Below, piece after piece: positions 49,566 to 58,792 of a DNA stretch of 64,000 nt (the stretch's first letter is position 1; every line of letters starts with the position of its first letter). This DNA is from Bacteroidota bacterium (lineage in GTDB: Bacteria > Bacteroidota > Bacteroidia > AKYH767-A > OLB10). The notes beneath the pieces are model-generated. The model saw only the letters and a program-made list of their open reading frames with translations, did not search any database and was not told the DNA's origin. The DNA lies in contig CP064983.1 of NCBI GenBank assembly GCA_016699635.1, positions 868,001-932,000 of the forward strand, in the 5' to 3' direction. A program made the position numbers and the translations under genes.

Positions 49566-50399
49566 CTATTTCTTCAACAACGATAGTGTTTCGTTGGCAA
49601 GTCCTGAAAAGCTTTTAATGTCCATTTTAACAGATCCAACTAAAATTTTTGCTTCTGCTCGTATAGGAATTTTATTCTCATCATCACTTACCCAGAGAGT
49701 CATGTCTTCCTTGTTTTTAAAAACACGGCCTTCCAACAATTGCGGGTGAAACTTCAAACAACGGAAAGTGCCAAACTTAGTACTGATATTTTCTTTTCCT
49801 ACATATTTGAATTTTACAGGAATAATGGCGTCATCTAAATACGCATCAACATCGTATAAGGCACCGGGTTGGGCATTGCTGAAGTCAATTGTGCGTGCAT
49901 AATAAAATGCAGAAATCAAATCCTGAACATTCTGTGGTGTGGCAATGGTTGCCTTCTTGCTTATGGCTAAATTTTTTACCTGATTAAAAGTAACATCCTG
50001 ATTGATTTTATATCCACCCTCATAAACCCTTCTGACAAACAACCAAGGGATAATTGCCTGTGCATCTATAAAACTTTCATAACGGTCTCGCACTTTAAAA
50101 AACCAGTCGAATGCTCCTTTTGTTTGTCCTGTTCCAACTACATGATACACTTCCCGAGGACCTATAGTTTTTTTATCAGGCATTACAGCAAGCTTTGCTT
50201 CGCCTGCATCTATTATTCCGTAATGTACTCGATATTCCAAAACTTCGCCATAAGTAAATGCCTGATTTTCTACCTTACGTAATTTCTCCTGACCTTCACT
50301 GATACTTGGTTGCATTAAACAAATGAGTGCAATTGATAACATGCTGAAAACATTTTTTAATGCCGAATCAAATTGCAAGCCAAGTACAGAAATTTTCAC
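49566..50399 (-). CDS. DUF3108 family exported protein
   Basis: 277 residues. The N-terminal hydrophobic segment MLSIALICLMQPSISEG looks like a signal peptide, so translation may really begin at the Met about 19 codons in. The mature part has FTYGEVLEYRVHYGIIDAGEAKL, VVGTGQTKGAFDWFFKVRDRYESF, PQNVQDLISAFYYARTI and EGRVFKNKEDMTLWVSDDENKIPIR, the DUF3108 pattern of periplasmic beta-rich proteins. Function unknown. It is the last gene of the leftward unit after scpB. Confidence 0.84.
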   Translation of the reverse strand: MKISVLGLQFDSALKNVFSMLSIALICLMQPSISEGQEKLRKVENQAFTYGEVLEYRVHYGIIDAGEAKLAVMPDKKTIGPREVYHVVGTGQTKGAFDWFFKVRDRYESFIDAQAIIPWLFVRRVYEGGYKINQDVTFNQVKNLAISKKATIATPQNVQDLISAFYYARTIDFSNAQPGALYDVDAYLDDAIIPVKFKYVGKENISTKFGTFRCLKFHPQLLEGRVFKNKEDMTLWVSDDENKIPIRAEAKILVGSVKMDIKSFSGLANETLSLLKK

Positions 50400-50429
50400 C
50401 TCAAAAAATGAATTTCAATTAAAGACTGA

Positions 50430-51082
50430 TTATTCTGCAACGTCATCGGTCTTGTCTGTATTGCCTTCCTGTGTTCCTAAGGTAATACTTACACCTTCGG
50501 CATTGTCGTTCTCTGCATACTGCATATCGGCAGGTGTTCCAATCTCGTTCTCATCAAGAATTACATCTTTTAACTTTGGTAAATCTTTTGCTGATTTTAA
50601 ACCGAAATGATCCATGAATGTTCGGCTGATACCATACAAAATTGGTTTTCCGTACCATCACCTTTTCCCTGAATGGTAATTAAATCTTTCTCTAATAATT
50701 TCTGAATGGAATAATCGCAGTTAACGCCTCTGATGTTTTCAATTTCTGATTTTGAAACAGGTTGCTTGTATGCAACTATAGCAAGCGTTTCCAATGCTGC
50801 TGTTGTAAGTCGCTTTTTAGAGTTTATCTGCAACATGGTGTTCACTACACCGTAATATTCCTTCTTACTTAGAAAACGAAATCCACCGGCAATTTCTACC
50901 AACTCAAAAGAATAATCATCAGCAGAATATTTGTTGATTAATTCAGAAATACTTTGTCTTATATTTTCATTAGAAAGCTCCCATCCGAAACTTGCTTTCA
51001 AAGCAGCAGCAATTTCATTTGCAGTGATACTTTGTTCTGAAGTGAAAATTAATGCTTCAATATGCTGTTTAAGATTCTCCAT
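50430..51082 (-). CDS. scpB: Segregation and condensation protein B (one frameshift)
   Basis: A kleisin-interacting winged-helix subunit of the SMC-ScpAB condensin. MENLKQHIEALIFTSEQSITANEIAAAL is the family start, so I prefer the ATG at 51082 to one 33 bp upstream. LTTAALETLAIVAYKQPVSKSEIENIRGVNCDYSIQKLLEKDLI is the hallmark block. The frame breaks near 50640 (GDGTENQFC) and resumes as KPILYGISRTFMDHFGLKSAKDLPKL, the normal C-terminus. The acidic tail is not conserved. Confidence 0.92.
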
Positions 51083-51161
51083 TTTTACTCTTGATTTTAA
51101 TCTGAATCGGCTCATGCCAATTCGCTATAAATTGCAAAATTAGCATTTCATTTCAACAGAC

Positions 51162-52246
51162 CTATTTTCGCCCAAGTTTAAATTTATTCTTCCTATAATC
51201 CACCTCCTCACCTATCAAAAATCCAATAGGTTTTAAACCTTCTACATGGTCGCAAACTACCTTTAACATCCCTGTCAGAGGCAGGCATAAAACCATTCCT
51301 GCCAAGCCCCACACTGAAGCACTGATAATTAACGCTATTGTTGCAGTGAGTGGATTTATACTTACACTACTGCCAACTACATAAGGAGTAATAAAATTAT
51401 TGTCAATAAACTGCACAGTGACACAAACTCCGGCAGCTCCAATTGCATAGCCTATTTCATCTTTTGTGAGCAATGCCATTAGTACCGGTAAAACACTTCC
51501 TATTAAAACACCAATGTAGGGTATGATGTTGAGAACAGAAGCCAGTACTCCAAATAAAACAGCATGTTCAATGCCCAATAACAAAAATCCTGTTGAATTA
51601 AGAATGGATAAAATCAAAACATCTAAAAAAATACCTTTAAGATAGTTTTGTGAAACACCAGCTACTTTTTTACAATCTGAAAATAGGAATTGTGTTTTCC
51701 ATCAGAAACGATTGCTTCAATAAACTGCTTAAACTTTTTCTTATAAAGTGTCAGAAAAAAAACATAAACAGTTACTAAGGCAAAATTGGCAATAAAAGTT
51801 CCTGTTGAAGAAAAAAGATTAAGTAGCAGTAATCCGCTGTCAGCAATATTTTCCTGCAACTTTGATTTTACCAAAACATTTTGTTGCTCTTTGGTAATTC
51901 TGAATGTTTCGTTTACAAAGTGTTGCAAGAACTCTACCTTTTCAAGGAGTTTTGCCTGAAGTAAAGGCAAATCTTCAGCAAATGAAACAATTTGCGAATA
52001 GAAGAAATACAAAAGTCCACCAACGGCTACGAATGCAAGTAAAATGCTGCATAAAATTGCTATGGCAGGTGGAAATTTCCATTTTATAAGTTTGTTTGAA
52101 ACAGGCATTAACAAAAAGGTAAACAATACAGCAACAGTAAGTGGAATGAGTACATCTTGTGCAGCATGCAGGACATAAAAAATTAAAATCGCTAACAGGA
52201 TTTTAAAAGTTATTCTGATATAGTAAGGTGGTTGATTGATTTCCAT
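51162..52246 (-). CDS. AI-2E (PerM) family transporter (one frameshift)
   Basis: A polytopic inner-membrane exporter-like family. DVLIPLTVAVLFTFLLMPVSNKL is the first helical pair; the C-terminal half has GVLASVLNIIPYIGVLIGSVLPVLMALL and FIDNNFITPYVVGSSVSINPLTATIALI, the family signature. The break at IVKK is repaired by one A in the AAAAAA run (KKVAGVSQNYLKGIFLDV). Joined length is about 361, as usual. The substrate is unknown; AI-2 export has been reported for only some members. Confidence 0.9.
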
Positions 52247-52278
52247 TGTTAAAGAATGTGGATTTAAAAGTAACTAAT

Positions 52279-53835
52279 TCAATTATTATTTTTTAGATAT
52301 GCAGCACATTTTTCTGCACAAAATTCGCCATCCATAGCGGCAGACACAATGCCTCCGGCATAGCCTGCACCTTCACCACAAGGAAAAAGTCCCTTAACCT
52401 GAACATGCATTGCTGTTTCAACATCACGAGGAATACGAACCGGTGATGAAGTCCGTGATTCTGTGCCCACCAATACTGCTTCGTTTGTATAGTAGCCTTT
52501 CATTTTTTTACCAAACGCAACAAATGCTGCAGCAAGCGAGTTTGTAACCGAAGCAGGAAAAATTTCTTTCAGATTTACTGAATTGATTCCCGGTATATAG
52601 GAGCAAGTAGGCAGATTTGAAGACACTCTTTGATTCACAAAATCAACGATACGTTGTGCAGGTGCAGCAAGATTACTTCCACCACTAACAAATGCTTTTT
52701 CTTCTATACTTTTCTGCAATTCTAAAAAACGTAATTCTTTTGCATTCTTAAATGGTAATACATCTTCTTCTGTAATACTAACAACGATTCCTGAATTTGC
52801 AAAAACATTATTTCTTCTTGAAGGACTCCAACCATTAACAACTACTTCGCCAATGTCGGTTGCAGCAGGTGCAATGATGCCTCCCGGACACATGCAGAAA
52901 GAATAAATTCCTCGACCATCATGCTGATGTTTTAATGCATAAGATGCCGGTGGCAAAAATTGACTGCGTTTACTGCAATGATACTGCACAGAGTCAATAA
53001 CCTGCTGCTGATGTTCAGCACGAACACCAATAGCAATTGGTTTTGCTTCAATCAATATTTTTTGATTGTTTAACATGTAAAAAACATCGCGTGCAGAATG
53101 ACCGGTTGCTAAAATCAGAGCTTTAGATTTAATATGAAATTGTGCCAACCCTTGTTGCACCTCTACTCCATTTACACCACTTGTGTCAAAATCAATATTT
53201 ACAAGTTTTGTATCGAATAATACTTCGCCTCCACATTCAACAATTCTGTTTCGCATTGCAGAAATTATTGCAGGAAGTTTATTGGTTCCAATATGTGGAT
53301 GTGCATCAACAGCAATATCACCATCGGCACCATGCTCAATAAATGTATTTAATACAGAAGCAATATTGCCTCTCTTATTGGAACGTGTATAAAGTTTTCC
53401 ATCGCTGTAGGTGCCTGCACCACCTTCGCCAAAACAATAATTTGACTCCGGATTAATCTGCCTTTGTTTATTTATTGCAGCAAGGTCACGTCTGCGATTA
53501 CGTACGTCTTTGCCTCGTTCAATTATTATTGGTTTAAATCCACATTCAATAAGTCGGATGGCTGCAAACAATCCTGCAGGCCCACATCCTGCAATTATTA
53601 CAGGTTCACTATTGGCAACTTGCCGCCACTTTCGATTTTCAACTAAAGTTTCTTGATTCTGTTCATCTGTCCATTGTAACTGCAATCTGATTTTTACAGT
53701 CTTAGAGCGGGCATCAATACTGCGTTTTATAATACGGAACAATCTGTTGCCACCAAATTTCTTAGCAACTATGTGTTGAATTACCGACTCACTGGCTGCC
53801 TCTTCGGGCAGAACAACAAGTTCAAATGTTTGCAT
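52279..53835 (-). CDS. FAD-dependent oxidoreductase (COG2509 type)
   Basis: 518 residues. An N-terminal domain of about 75 residues precedes the dinucleotide-binding motif IIAGCGPAGLFAAIRLIE, followed by ERGKDVRNRRRDLAA, CFGEGGAGTYSDGKLYTR and ATGHSARDVFYML; the C-terminus has FPCGEGAGYAGGIVSAAMDG. This is the pattern of the uncharacterised FAD-dependent dehydrogenases of COG2509. The reaction is unknown. Frame intact, 15 bp after porT in a probable operon. Confidence 0.88.
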   Translation of the reverse strand: MQTFELVVLPEEAASESVIQHIVAKKFGGNRLFRIIKRSIDARSKTVKIRLQLQWTDEQNQETLVENRKWRQVANSEPVIIAGCGPAGLFAAIRLIECGFKPIIIERGKDVRNRRRDLAAINKQRQINPESNYCFGEGGAGTYSDGKLYTRSNKRGNIASVLNTFIEHGADGDIAVDAHPHIGTNKLPAIISAMRNRIVECGGEVLFDTKLVNIDFDTSGVNGVEVQQGLAQFHIKSKALILATGHSARDVFYMLNNQKILIEAKPIAIGVRAEHQQQVIDSVQYHCSKRSQFLPPASYALKHQHDGRGIYSFCMCPGGIIAPAATDIGEVVVNGWSPSRRNNVFANSGIVVSITEEDVLPFKNAKELRFLELQKSIEEKAFVSGGSNLAAPAQRIVDFVNQRVSSNLPTCSYIPGINSVNLKEIFPASVTNSLAAAFVAFGKKMKGYYTNEAVLVGTESRTSSPVRIPRDVETAMHVQVKGLFPCGEGAGYAGGIVSAAMDGEFCAEKCAAYLKNNN

Positions 53836-53850
53836 AAAAAGTATCTTCTA

Positions 53851-54561
53851 TTATTCGAATGTCAATGACAAGGTGAACATTTTTGAAAACAATCCATCAA
53901 GAGATTTTGAGTAAACCAAATCGTCTTTAACCAAAAGATTTCGTAAACCATGATACATCTTTATCTCCGGTGAAAACTTAAACATAGGCAAATAAAAATC
54001 ACATCCTACTCCAATTTCATATCCATAATCGTTTCGTTGCAACTTTACATATTCTTTATCCTTTGCTTTTACTTTCGCCTGCGATACCATATCTATGCTG
54101 TACTTAACTCCTCCTAATACATAGGCACGGAAATTATTCAGTCGTGCCGACTTGAACTTTACATCCAGAGGCAACTCTACAAAAGTTGACTCTACCTTTT
54201 TGGTCACAACGTTGCTGAGTGGTCTTCCTTTTTCAAATGTATAAATCAAATTGCGTGATGCAAATGCCAGTCCGGGCAAAAATCGTAAGTCAAAATGCTC
54301 TCCCATTCGCATGTTGGTTACTATCTGAAGATTAAAACCGGATGTACCTTTTGATTCAACAGTATAAAGTGAATCAATCAAACTAAAAGAAGCAACTCTG
54401 TCAATTACAAAATCTGTTTTATTGATGCCAAGTATAAATCCAAAATGAAAGCGCTGCCTGTCATACTTTGGCAGGTTTAGAATTTTTTGCTTTTGTGCAA
54501 ACAAGCTATCAGCATTGAACAGCAGAACTAAGAAAGAAAAAACTATAACCCTCTGTTTCAT
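53851..54561 (-). CDS. porT: T9SS component PorT (outer-membrane beta-barrel)
   Basis: Signal peptide MKQRVIVFSFLVLLFNADSLFAQ, then an eight-stranded-barrel pattern: FHFGFILGINKTDFVI, FNLQIVTNMRMGEHFDLRFLPGLAF, FRAYVLGGVKYSID and a C-terminal aromatic strand FTLSLTFE. This matches PorT/SprT, needed for type IX secretion, and the ubiE-porT order is conserved in Bacteroidota. The ATG overlaps the ubiE stop by 4 bp. It supports the presence of a working T9SS for the sorting-domain proteins in the window. Confidence 0.85.
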   Translation of the reverse strand: MKQRVIVFSFLVLLFNADSLFAQKQKILNLPKYDRQRFHFGFILGINKTDFVIDRVASFSLIDSLYTVESKGTSGFNLQIVTNMRMGEHFDLRFLPGLAFASRNLIYTFEKGRPLSNVVTKKVESTFVELPLDVKFKSARLNNFRAYVLGGVKYSIDMVSQAKVKAKDKEYVKLQRNDYGYEIGVGCDFYLPMFKFSPEIKMYHGLRNLLVKDDLVYSKSLDGLFSKMFTLSLTFE

Positions 54562-55277
54562 GCTGCTGCAATGTATAATGTTACTATTCCGAAAGTCATC
54601 GGCTTAATTTCAATATTAGTAAAACCACACTGTTTCAAAACAAGTGCAAAATCATTTCCTGAAGGAAAATGTTTTACCGATTCAGGCAAATAGGTATAGG
54701 CGGATGCATCACCGGAAATCAACTTGCCGAAAAGTGGTAACAGATAACGTGAATAGATGCCATAAAATTGTTTAATAGGAAACATTGTTGGTTTACTGAA
54801 TTCCAGAATAAAAACCTTTCCATTACTATTAAGTACCCGTTTCATTTCCATCAATCCTTTTTCCAGATTTTGAAAATTACGAACACCAAAAGCTACCATC
54901 ACTGCATCAAAAGTTTGATTTTCAAATTGAAGTTGCTCACTATCGCCTTGTTGCAATGAAATAATATTGTTCAAGTTCTTTGCTTCTATTTTTACTCTTC
55001 CTGCTGCAAGCATTTTTTCTGAAATGTCCACTCCTATTATTCTTTCTGGATTAAGAGATGTTGCTGCTATTGCTAAATCAGCTGTACCGGTGGCAATGTC
55101 AAGAATAGTCCTTGGTTTTAGTTTACCAATCTCTTTAATAGTTTTTTTTCTCCAGATTTTATCAATGCCTAATGACAGAAAGTGATTTAAGAAATCATAA
55201 CGGTGTGCTACGGCATCAAACATGTGTTGCACCTGCTCTTTCTTTGATTCTCCTGTATTATAGGGCGTAACTTGCAT
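54558..55277 (-). CDS. ubiE: Demethylmenaquinone methyltransferase (UbiE/MenG)
   Basis: SAM-dependent C-methylation of demethylmenaquinone, the last step of menaquinone synthesis. VAHRYDFLNHFLSLGIDKIWRK, the SAM motif DIATGTADLAIAA, GVDISEKMLAAG and VAFGVRNFQNLEKGLMEMKRVLN are diagnostic. 239 residues, intact. It complements mqnC in this window. Confidence 0.95.
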   Translation of the reverse strand: MQVTPYNTGESKKEQVQHMFDAVAHRYDFLNHFLSLGIDKIWRKKTIKEIGKLKPRTILDIATGTADLAIAATSLNPERIIGVDISEKMLAAGRVKIEAKNLNNIISLQQGDSEQLQFENQTFDAVMVAFGVRNFQNLEKGLMEMKRVLNSNGKVFILEFSKPTMFPIKQFYGIYSRYLLPLFGKLISGDASAYTYLPESVKHFPSGNDFALVLKQCGFTNIEIKPMTFGIVTLYIAAA

Positions 55278-55278
55278 T

Positions 55279-56298
55279 TTATTTTCCGGAAAGTCTTTTA
55301 ACCTCGTTCAACAACTGATTTCCATCAATAGGAACAACGCCAACTTTTTCGCAAACCAAGCCACCTGCCAGATTGCTTATTGCCGCCATTTCATGACATG
55401 AAAACCCTGCTGCAATTGCTAAAGATGCAACACTGATTACTGTATCGCCTGCACCACTAACATCACTGATATTTCGGAAGTGTGCAGGGATAATTCCTTT
55501 TTCATTCTTTGAATAATAATATACTCCATGTTCTGATAACGTAATCAGCAATGACTTAATTTTTTGCTTAGTTGCAAAATCAGATGCCAACTTCGTAAGC
55601 GCTGTTGCCGTTGGTTTCTCCAAATCAGTCTTTAGTCCTTCGCGCAGCTCTTTTAGATTAGGCTTGAAAAGAGTTACATTACGATAATGGAAAAAATTAT
55701 TTTTTTTGGGGTCAACCGTTGTGGGAATATTTTGCTTCTGTGCTTCAGCAACAATGGCTTCTATTACAGTTTTATTAAGAACACCTTTATCATAATCTTC
55801 AAAAACTATAACGGCCGGCTTTTTTTTTCTGATTATCTCTATTGCTTTTTTTATGAGCATTTCACCGTCTGCTTGCGACAGTGGCTCGGCTACTTCTGCA
55901 TCTACACGCAATAGCTGATAGTTGTTGCCTATAACTCTGGTCTTTATGGTTGTAGTCCTTTTTGAAGATGCTAATATTCCATCTGCAGGCATACCACTTT
56001 TGGTAATCATTTCGCGGAATTCTTTTCCTGCATTATCCTTCCCAACAACAGAACATATAAAAGGTATTGCACCCAAAGAATGAAGGTTTACTGCAACGTT
56101 GGCAGCTCCTCCGGGCCGGCTTTCGCGCTTTTGAACAGCCACAACAGGCACAGGTGCTTCTGGCGATATACGGTCAACACGACCCCACAGATAAGCATCA
56201 GTCATTACATCACCTATTACTAAGGTATGCATTCCCTTAACCTTTTTCAGAAACTGTTCTGTCTGTTTAATGTTCACGCCTATTGAATTGAAGGGCAA
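55279..56298 (-). CDS. rfaE1: Heptose-7-phosphate kinase (RfaE1/HldE N-domain type)
   Basis: A PfkB-fold kinase making D-glycero-D-manno-heptose 1,7-bisphosphate for LPS core. VIGDVMTDAYLWGRVDRISPEAPVPVV and ESRPGGAANVAVNLHSLGA are the RfaE1 blocks; DVSGAGDTVISVASLAIAAG holds the catalytic Asp. 339 residues: only the kinase domain, not the fused cytidylyltransferase of E. coli HldE. First gene of the unit leading into ubiE, with a 1-bp gap. Confidence 0.9.
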   Translation of the reverse strand: MPFNSIGVNIKQTEQFLKKVKGMHTLVIGDVMTDAYLWGRVDRISPEAPVPVVAVQKRESRPGGAANVAVNLHSLGAIPFICSVVGKDNAGKEFREMITKSGMPADGILASSKRTTTIKTRVIGNNYQLLRVDAEVAEPLSQADGEMLIKKAIEIIRKKKPAVIVFEDYDKGVLNKTVIEAIVAEAQKQNIPTTVDPKKNNFFHYRNVTLFKPNLKELREGLKTDLEKPTATALTKLASDFATKQKIKSLLITLSEHGVYYYSKNEKGIIPAHFRNISDVSGAGDTVISVASLAIAAGFSCHEMAAISNLAGGLVCEKVGVVPIDGNQLLNEVKRLSGK

Positions 56299-56356
56299 AA
56301 GTAAGTAATGTGAACTACTTTTCTTAAACGATTAAAATGGCAGCAATGGGTAGTTT

Positions 56357-57787
56357 TTAAATGTCGCCTCCGGTATAAGTGTCTTTAACTTTTTCTTTTT
56401 TACGCTTACTCAACTTATCCATGGCATAACTGCTGTGTTTTATTCCAACAAAAAAGTCGAACCCATTAAATTTAGACAAACCCAGCATGGAAGTAAGATA
56501 ATCGGAACCTATAACTACCTGACCTAAACGAAGACATGTTCCAAGTCTGACCTGATCATACTCATACCATGTTAGAGGAAAAGAAATTTCATAACGCCAT
56601 GTTTCTAATCGAGGTGTAAAAGACAATTGTGCCGGTCGTCTGATAGCTGTTGACTTACTGGTGACAGGTTGAATTATTGAGGTGTTCAGATAAAGAAAAT
56701 GAGTCAGGCAGTAATCAAACTGAATACTGATAGCTGCAGGTAGTTTAGCACGGTACTTTGTGGCCACATATCCTGATGTGGAGTCATCAAAAACTTTTGA
56801 GCGAATAAGTTCTCCAAGTTGACTGATGCTTTCAACTCCTGTTGTATCAAATCCGCTCCAGTCTATATTATTATTGTCGAACTTTACTGTACGGGTATCT
56901 TTTGCAAATAATATACTTCCGGCATCAACTAATGACATACCTATCTTATATTTATACTTCTTAAATTTCAGGCGGCTAGCATATACGTTATAAGCCTCAG
57001 GGTTCAGTCCATGTATATATTGAACACCCCATGTAGTACTAAATCCCTTACCACGAACTTTTAGGGAATCGCTTTTGCCGTCTTGCGGAACGGCATAACC
57101 ATATTCAGCCTGAAGGTCGGGTACGTGCAACATAGATTCATCATCAAAGCGATATTGCATGTGATCGTTCTGTGCATAAAATCCATCAAAGACCATGAGG
57201 TAATTAAAGGTAGCACCTATTGCTATTCTGTTTCCGGGCCCTGCTTCAATCTGCTGTGCAAAACTGGCACCTATTTCACCATATAATAAAGCAGCCAACT
57301 TATTATTGCCGGCTTCAAGTTCTGTATGCTGCAAAGGTGTGTAGGTAGAATTCTCATAAAACAACTTTGCCATTTCAAAGTCAACATTCCTTACACTTCC
57401 CATTGCCTTTAAACCTGTCTGTAATCCAAAAGCTGTCTGTCCTGAGCGCAGAAAAAACGAAGGACCTTTAATACCTGTCTGAAAAAATGCATTCTTATCC
57501 TTGCCTGTATATTGATCTTGCCAATCGTAGTTAAAATAGTCTGCCTTAAAAAATTTCCCTACAGACATTTTACCTTTCGGTAAATAAAGATAATTGTTAT
57601 AAAAAGTCATATTCCCCGAAAGTATATTCAGCTCATACTTTATAGGAGAAACAGCCATTGAAGATGGATTAATATCTATGGCAAAATTCCCTGCATAGTT
57701 ACTATTGGCTATTCCCCACATATCCTGACCTCTGACCGTTGACAGGGCAACAACACATGTGAGTGTAATAAATATTGCTTTTTTCAT
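56357..57787 (-). CDS. DUF5723 family outer-membrane protein
   Basis: Signal peptide MKKAIFITLTCVVALSTVRG, then beta-rich sequence with repeated amphipathic strands and many aromatic residues (SNYAGNFAIDINPSSMAVSPIKYELNI is the family-like start). It ends with a lysine-rich tail (KLSKRKKEKVKD). It resembles the DUF5723/PorV-like barrels common in Bacteroidota; function unknown. 476 residues, intact. It is transcribed leftward from the repeat-rich region that also precedes the SWIB gene. Confidence 0.72.
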   Translation of the reverse strand: MKKAIFITLTCVVALSTVRGQDMWGIANSNYAGNFAIDINPSSMAVSPIKYELNILSGNMTFYNNYLYLPKGKMSVGKFFKADYFNYDWQDQYTGKDKNAFFQTGIKGPSFFLRSGQTAFGLQTGLKAMGSVRNVDFEMAKLFYENSTYTPLQHTELEAGNNKLAALLYGEIGASFAQQIEAGPGNRIAIGATFNYLMVFDGFYAQNDHMQYRFDDESMLHVPDLQAEYGYAVPQDGKSDSLKVRGKGFSTTWGVQYIHGLNPEAYNVYASRLKFKKYKYKIGMSLVDAGSILFAKDTRTVKFDNNNIDWSGFDTTGVESISQLGELIRSKVFDDSTSGYVATKYRAKLPAAISIQFDYCLTHFLYLNTSIIQPVTSKSTAIRRPAQLSFTPRLETWRYEISFPLTWYEYDQVRLGTCLRLGQVVIGSDYLTSMLGLSKFNGFDFFVGIKHSSYAMDKLSKRKKEKVKDTYTGGDI

Positions 57788-58226
57788 TAGTTAAAACAAT
57801 TGTTATGTGCTGCTAAACGCTAAAATCCAAGTGTTGGTTGAGTCTATAAAGTGATAACCTTACTGCTATTATTGATGTAAGTTTGGCTGTAAGATTCAGA
57901 GAAAATCAACAACTTTTCCCTTGTAAAAACTTTATTACTTCTTTAATGACTTCGGTTATTAACAATATAACAGCTTCTGTCAACATGGTATTTTCAGAGG
58001 TAAAAACAATAAATTACATTGATTTTTCATTGGTAAAAACATATTTTTCAGAGGAGAAAACATGTATTATACTAAAATATTATTCTAACACCACAGAGTG
58101 ACTGATGTTATGAATTTGTCAGTTTACCCTCTGAAAACAGCTGTTAATAAATTAATGTACAGGGTTGCTTCAAAGCAAAAATTATGTATTTCATTTGCTC
58201 AACAAATTAAAAAAACAAATTTCAAA
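57788..58226. other. Divergent intergenic region with repeat array
   Basis: About 440 bp between the divergent DUF5723 and SWIB genes. No gene is supported. It carries the five-copy 17-bp motif array described separately and no clear TAnnTTTG element. Confidence 0.6.
57914..58138 (+). repeat. Five-copy 17-bp motif array upstream of the SWIB gene
   Basis: Copies: TTTTCCCTTGTAAAAAC (57914-57930), TTTTCAGAGGTAAAAAC (57991-58007), TTTTCATTGGTAAAAAC (58024-58040), TTTTCAGAGGAGAAAAC (58045-58061) and an inverted copy GTTTACCCTCTGAAAAC (58122-58138). Start-to-start spacings of the direct copies are 77, 33 and 21 bp. The ends (TTTTC and GAAAA/TAAAA) make each unit partly palindromic. Too short and irregular for CRISPR. 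I infer binding sites for a regulator. Confidence 0.7.
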
Positions 58227-58598
58227 ATGGCAACTAAAAAAGCTAAAAAGGCACCTGCTAAAAAAGCAGCCCCAAAAAAGAAAGCTGCTCCAAAGAAAAA
58301 AGCAGCAGCTCCTAAAAAGAAAGCAGCAGCAAAAGCTAAAACAAAGCGTACTCCAAATGCTGCATTTATGAAAGCTATGACAATTGGCGAAGCTCTTCAT
58401 CCAGTTGTAGGAAGCAAGCCACTTCCACGTACTGAAGTTGTTAAAAAACTTTGGGAATATATTAAGAAAAACAAATTACAGGATCCAAAAGAGAAACGTA
58501 ACATCAATGCTGATGACAACTTGAAAAAAGTTTTTGGTGGCAAAAAAACAGTTTCTATGTTTGAAATGACTAAACTAGTTAGCAAACACCTTTCTTAA
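58227..58598 (+). CDS. SWIB/MDM2 domain protein with histone-H1-like Lys/Ala-rich tail
   Basis: 123 residues. Residues 1-44 are a low-complexity Lys/Ala/Pro tail with repeated KKKAAAPKKKAAAKA units, like the C-terminal tail of histone H1 or bacterial Hc1/HU-tail proteins. Residues 45-123 form a SWIB domain: NAAFMKAMTIGEALHPVVGSKPLPRTEVVKKLWEYIKKNKLQDP, then KRNINADDNLKKVFGGKKTVSMFEM. SWIB proteins occur in chromatin remodellers and in Chlamydia and several bacteria. A role in nucleoid binding is inferred. The ATG at 58227 is preferred because the upstream in-frame sequence is unconserved intergenic DNA. Strong terminator follows. Confidence 0.85.
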   Translation: MATKKAKKAPAKKAAPKKKAAPKKKAAAPKKKAAAKAKTKRTPNAAFMKAMTIGEALHPVVGSKPLPRTEVVKKLWEYIKKNKLQDPKEKRNINADDNLKKVFGGKKTVSMFEMTKLVSKHLS

Positions 58599-58616
58599 TA
58601 TTCTGTAAGAAAGAAC

Positions 58617-58651
58617 AAAAAGGGGAGGCTTTAAAAAGCCTCCCCTTTTTT
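58617..58651 (+). terminator. Strong intrinsic terminator after SWIB gene
   Basis: A-rich arm, then GGGGAGGCTTT pairs with AAAGCCTCCCC around a short A loop, followed by a T6 tract. It ends the SWIB transcript; the A5/T6 flanks make it potentially bidirectional. Confidence 0.9.
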
Positions 58652-58792
58652 CATTTAGCCATGTCGTACCATGAAAAACTAATCACACAATGGCAATGTC
58701 TTGTCCAATTCTCATAAATTTATACCGTAAACATTCCGAGTATCCAGTTGTTAATTGGTTTGTTGTATTTTTAAACTCCCATAACACACATC

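Noticed and set aside
1..52246. Programmed ribosomal frameshifting as an explanation for split genes
   Set aside because: The breaks fall at different positions in unrelated families, none at a known slippery-site gene, and repair needs one restored base in an ordinary homopolymer.
57883..58101. A 72-codon reading frame covering the 17-bp repeats
   Set aside because: Its Phe-Ser-x-x-Lys-Thr strings come from the DNA motif; the copy at 57914 is out of phase with the others and the inverted copy is not coding.
57914..58138. CRISPR array
   Set aside because: Units are 17 bp, imperfect, unevenly spaced, one inverted, and there are no cas genes.
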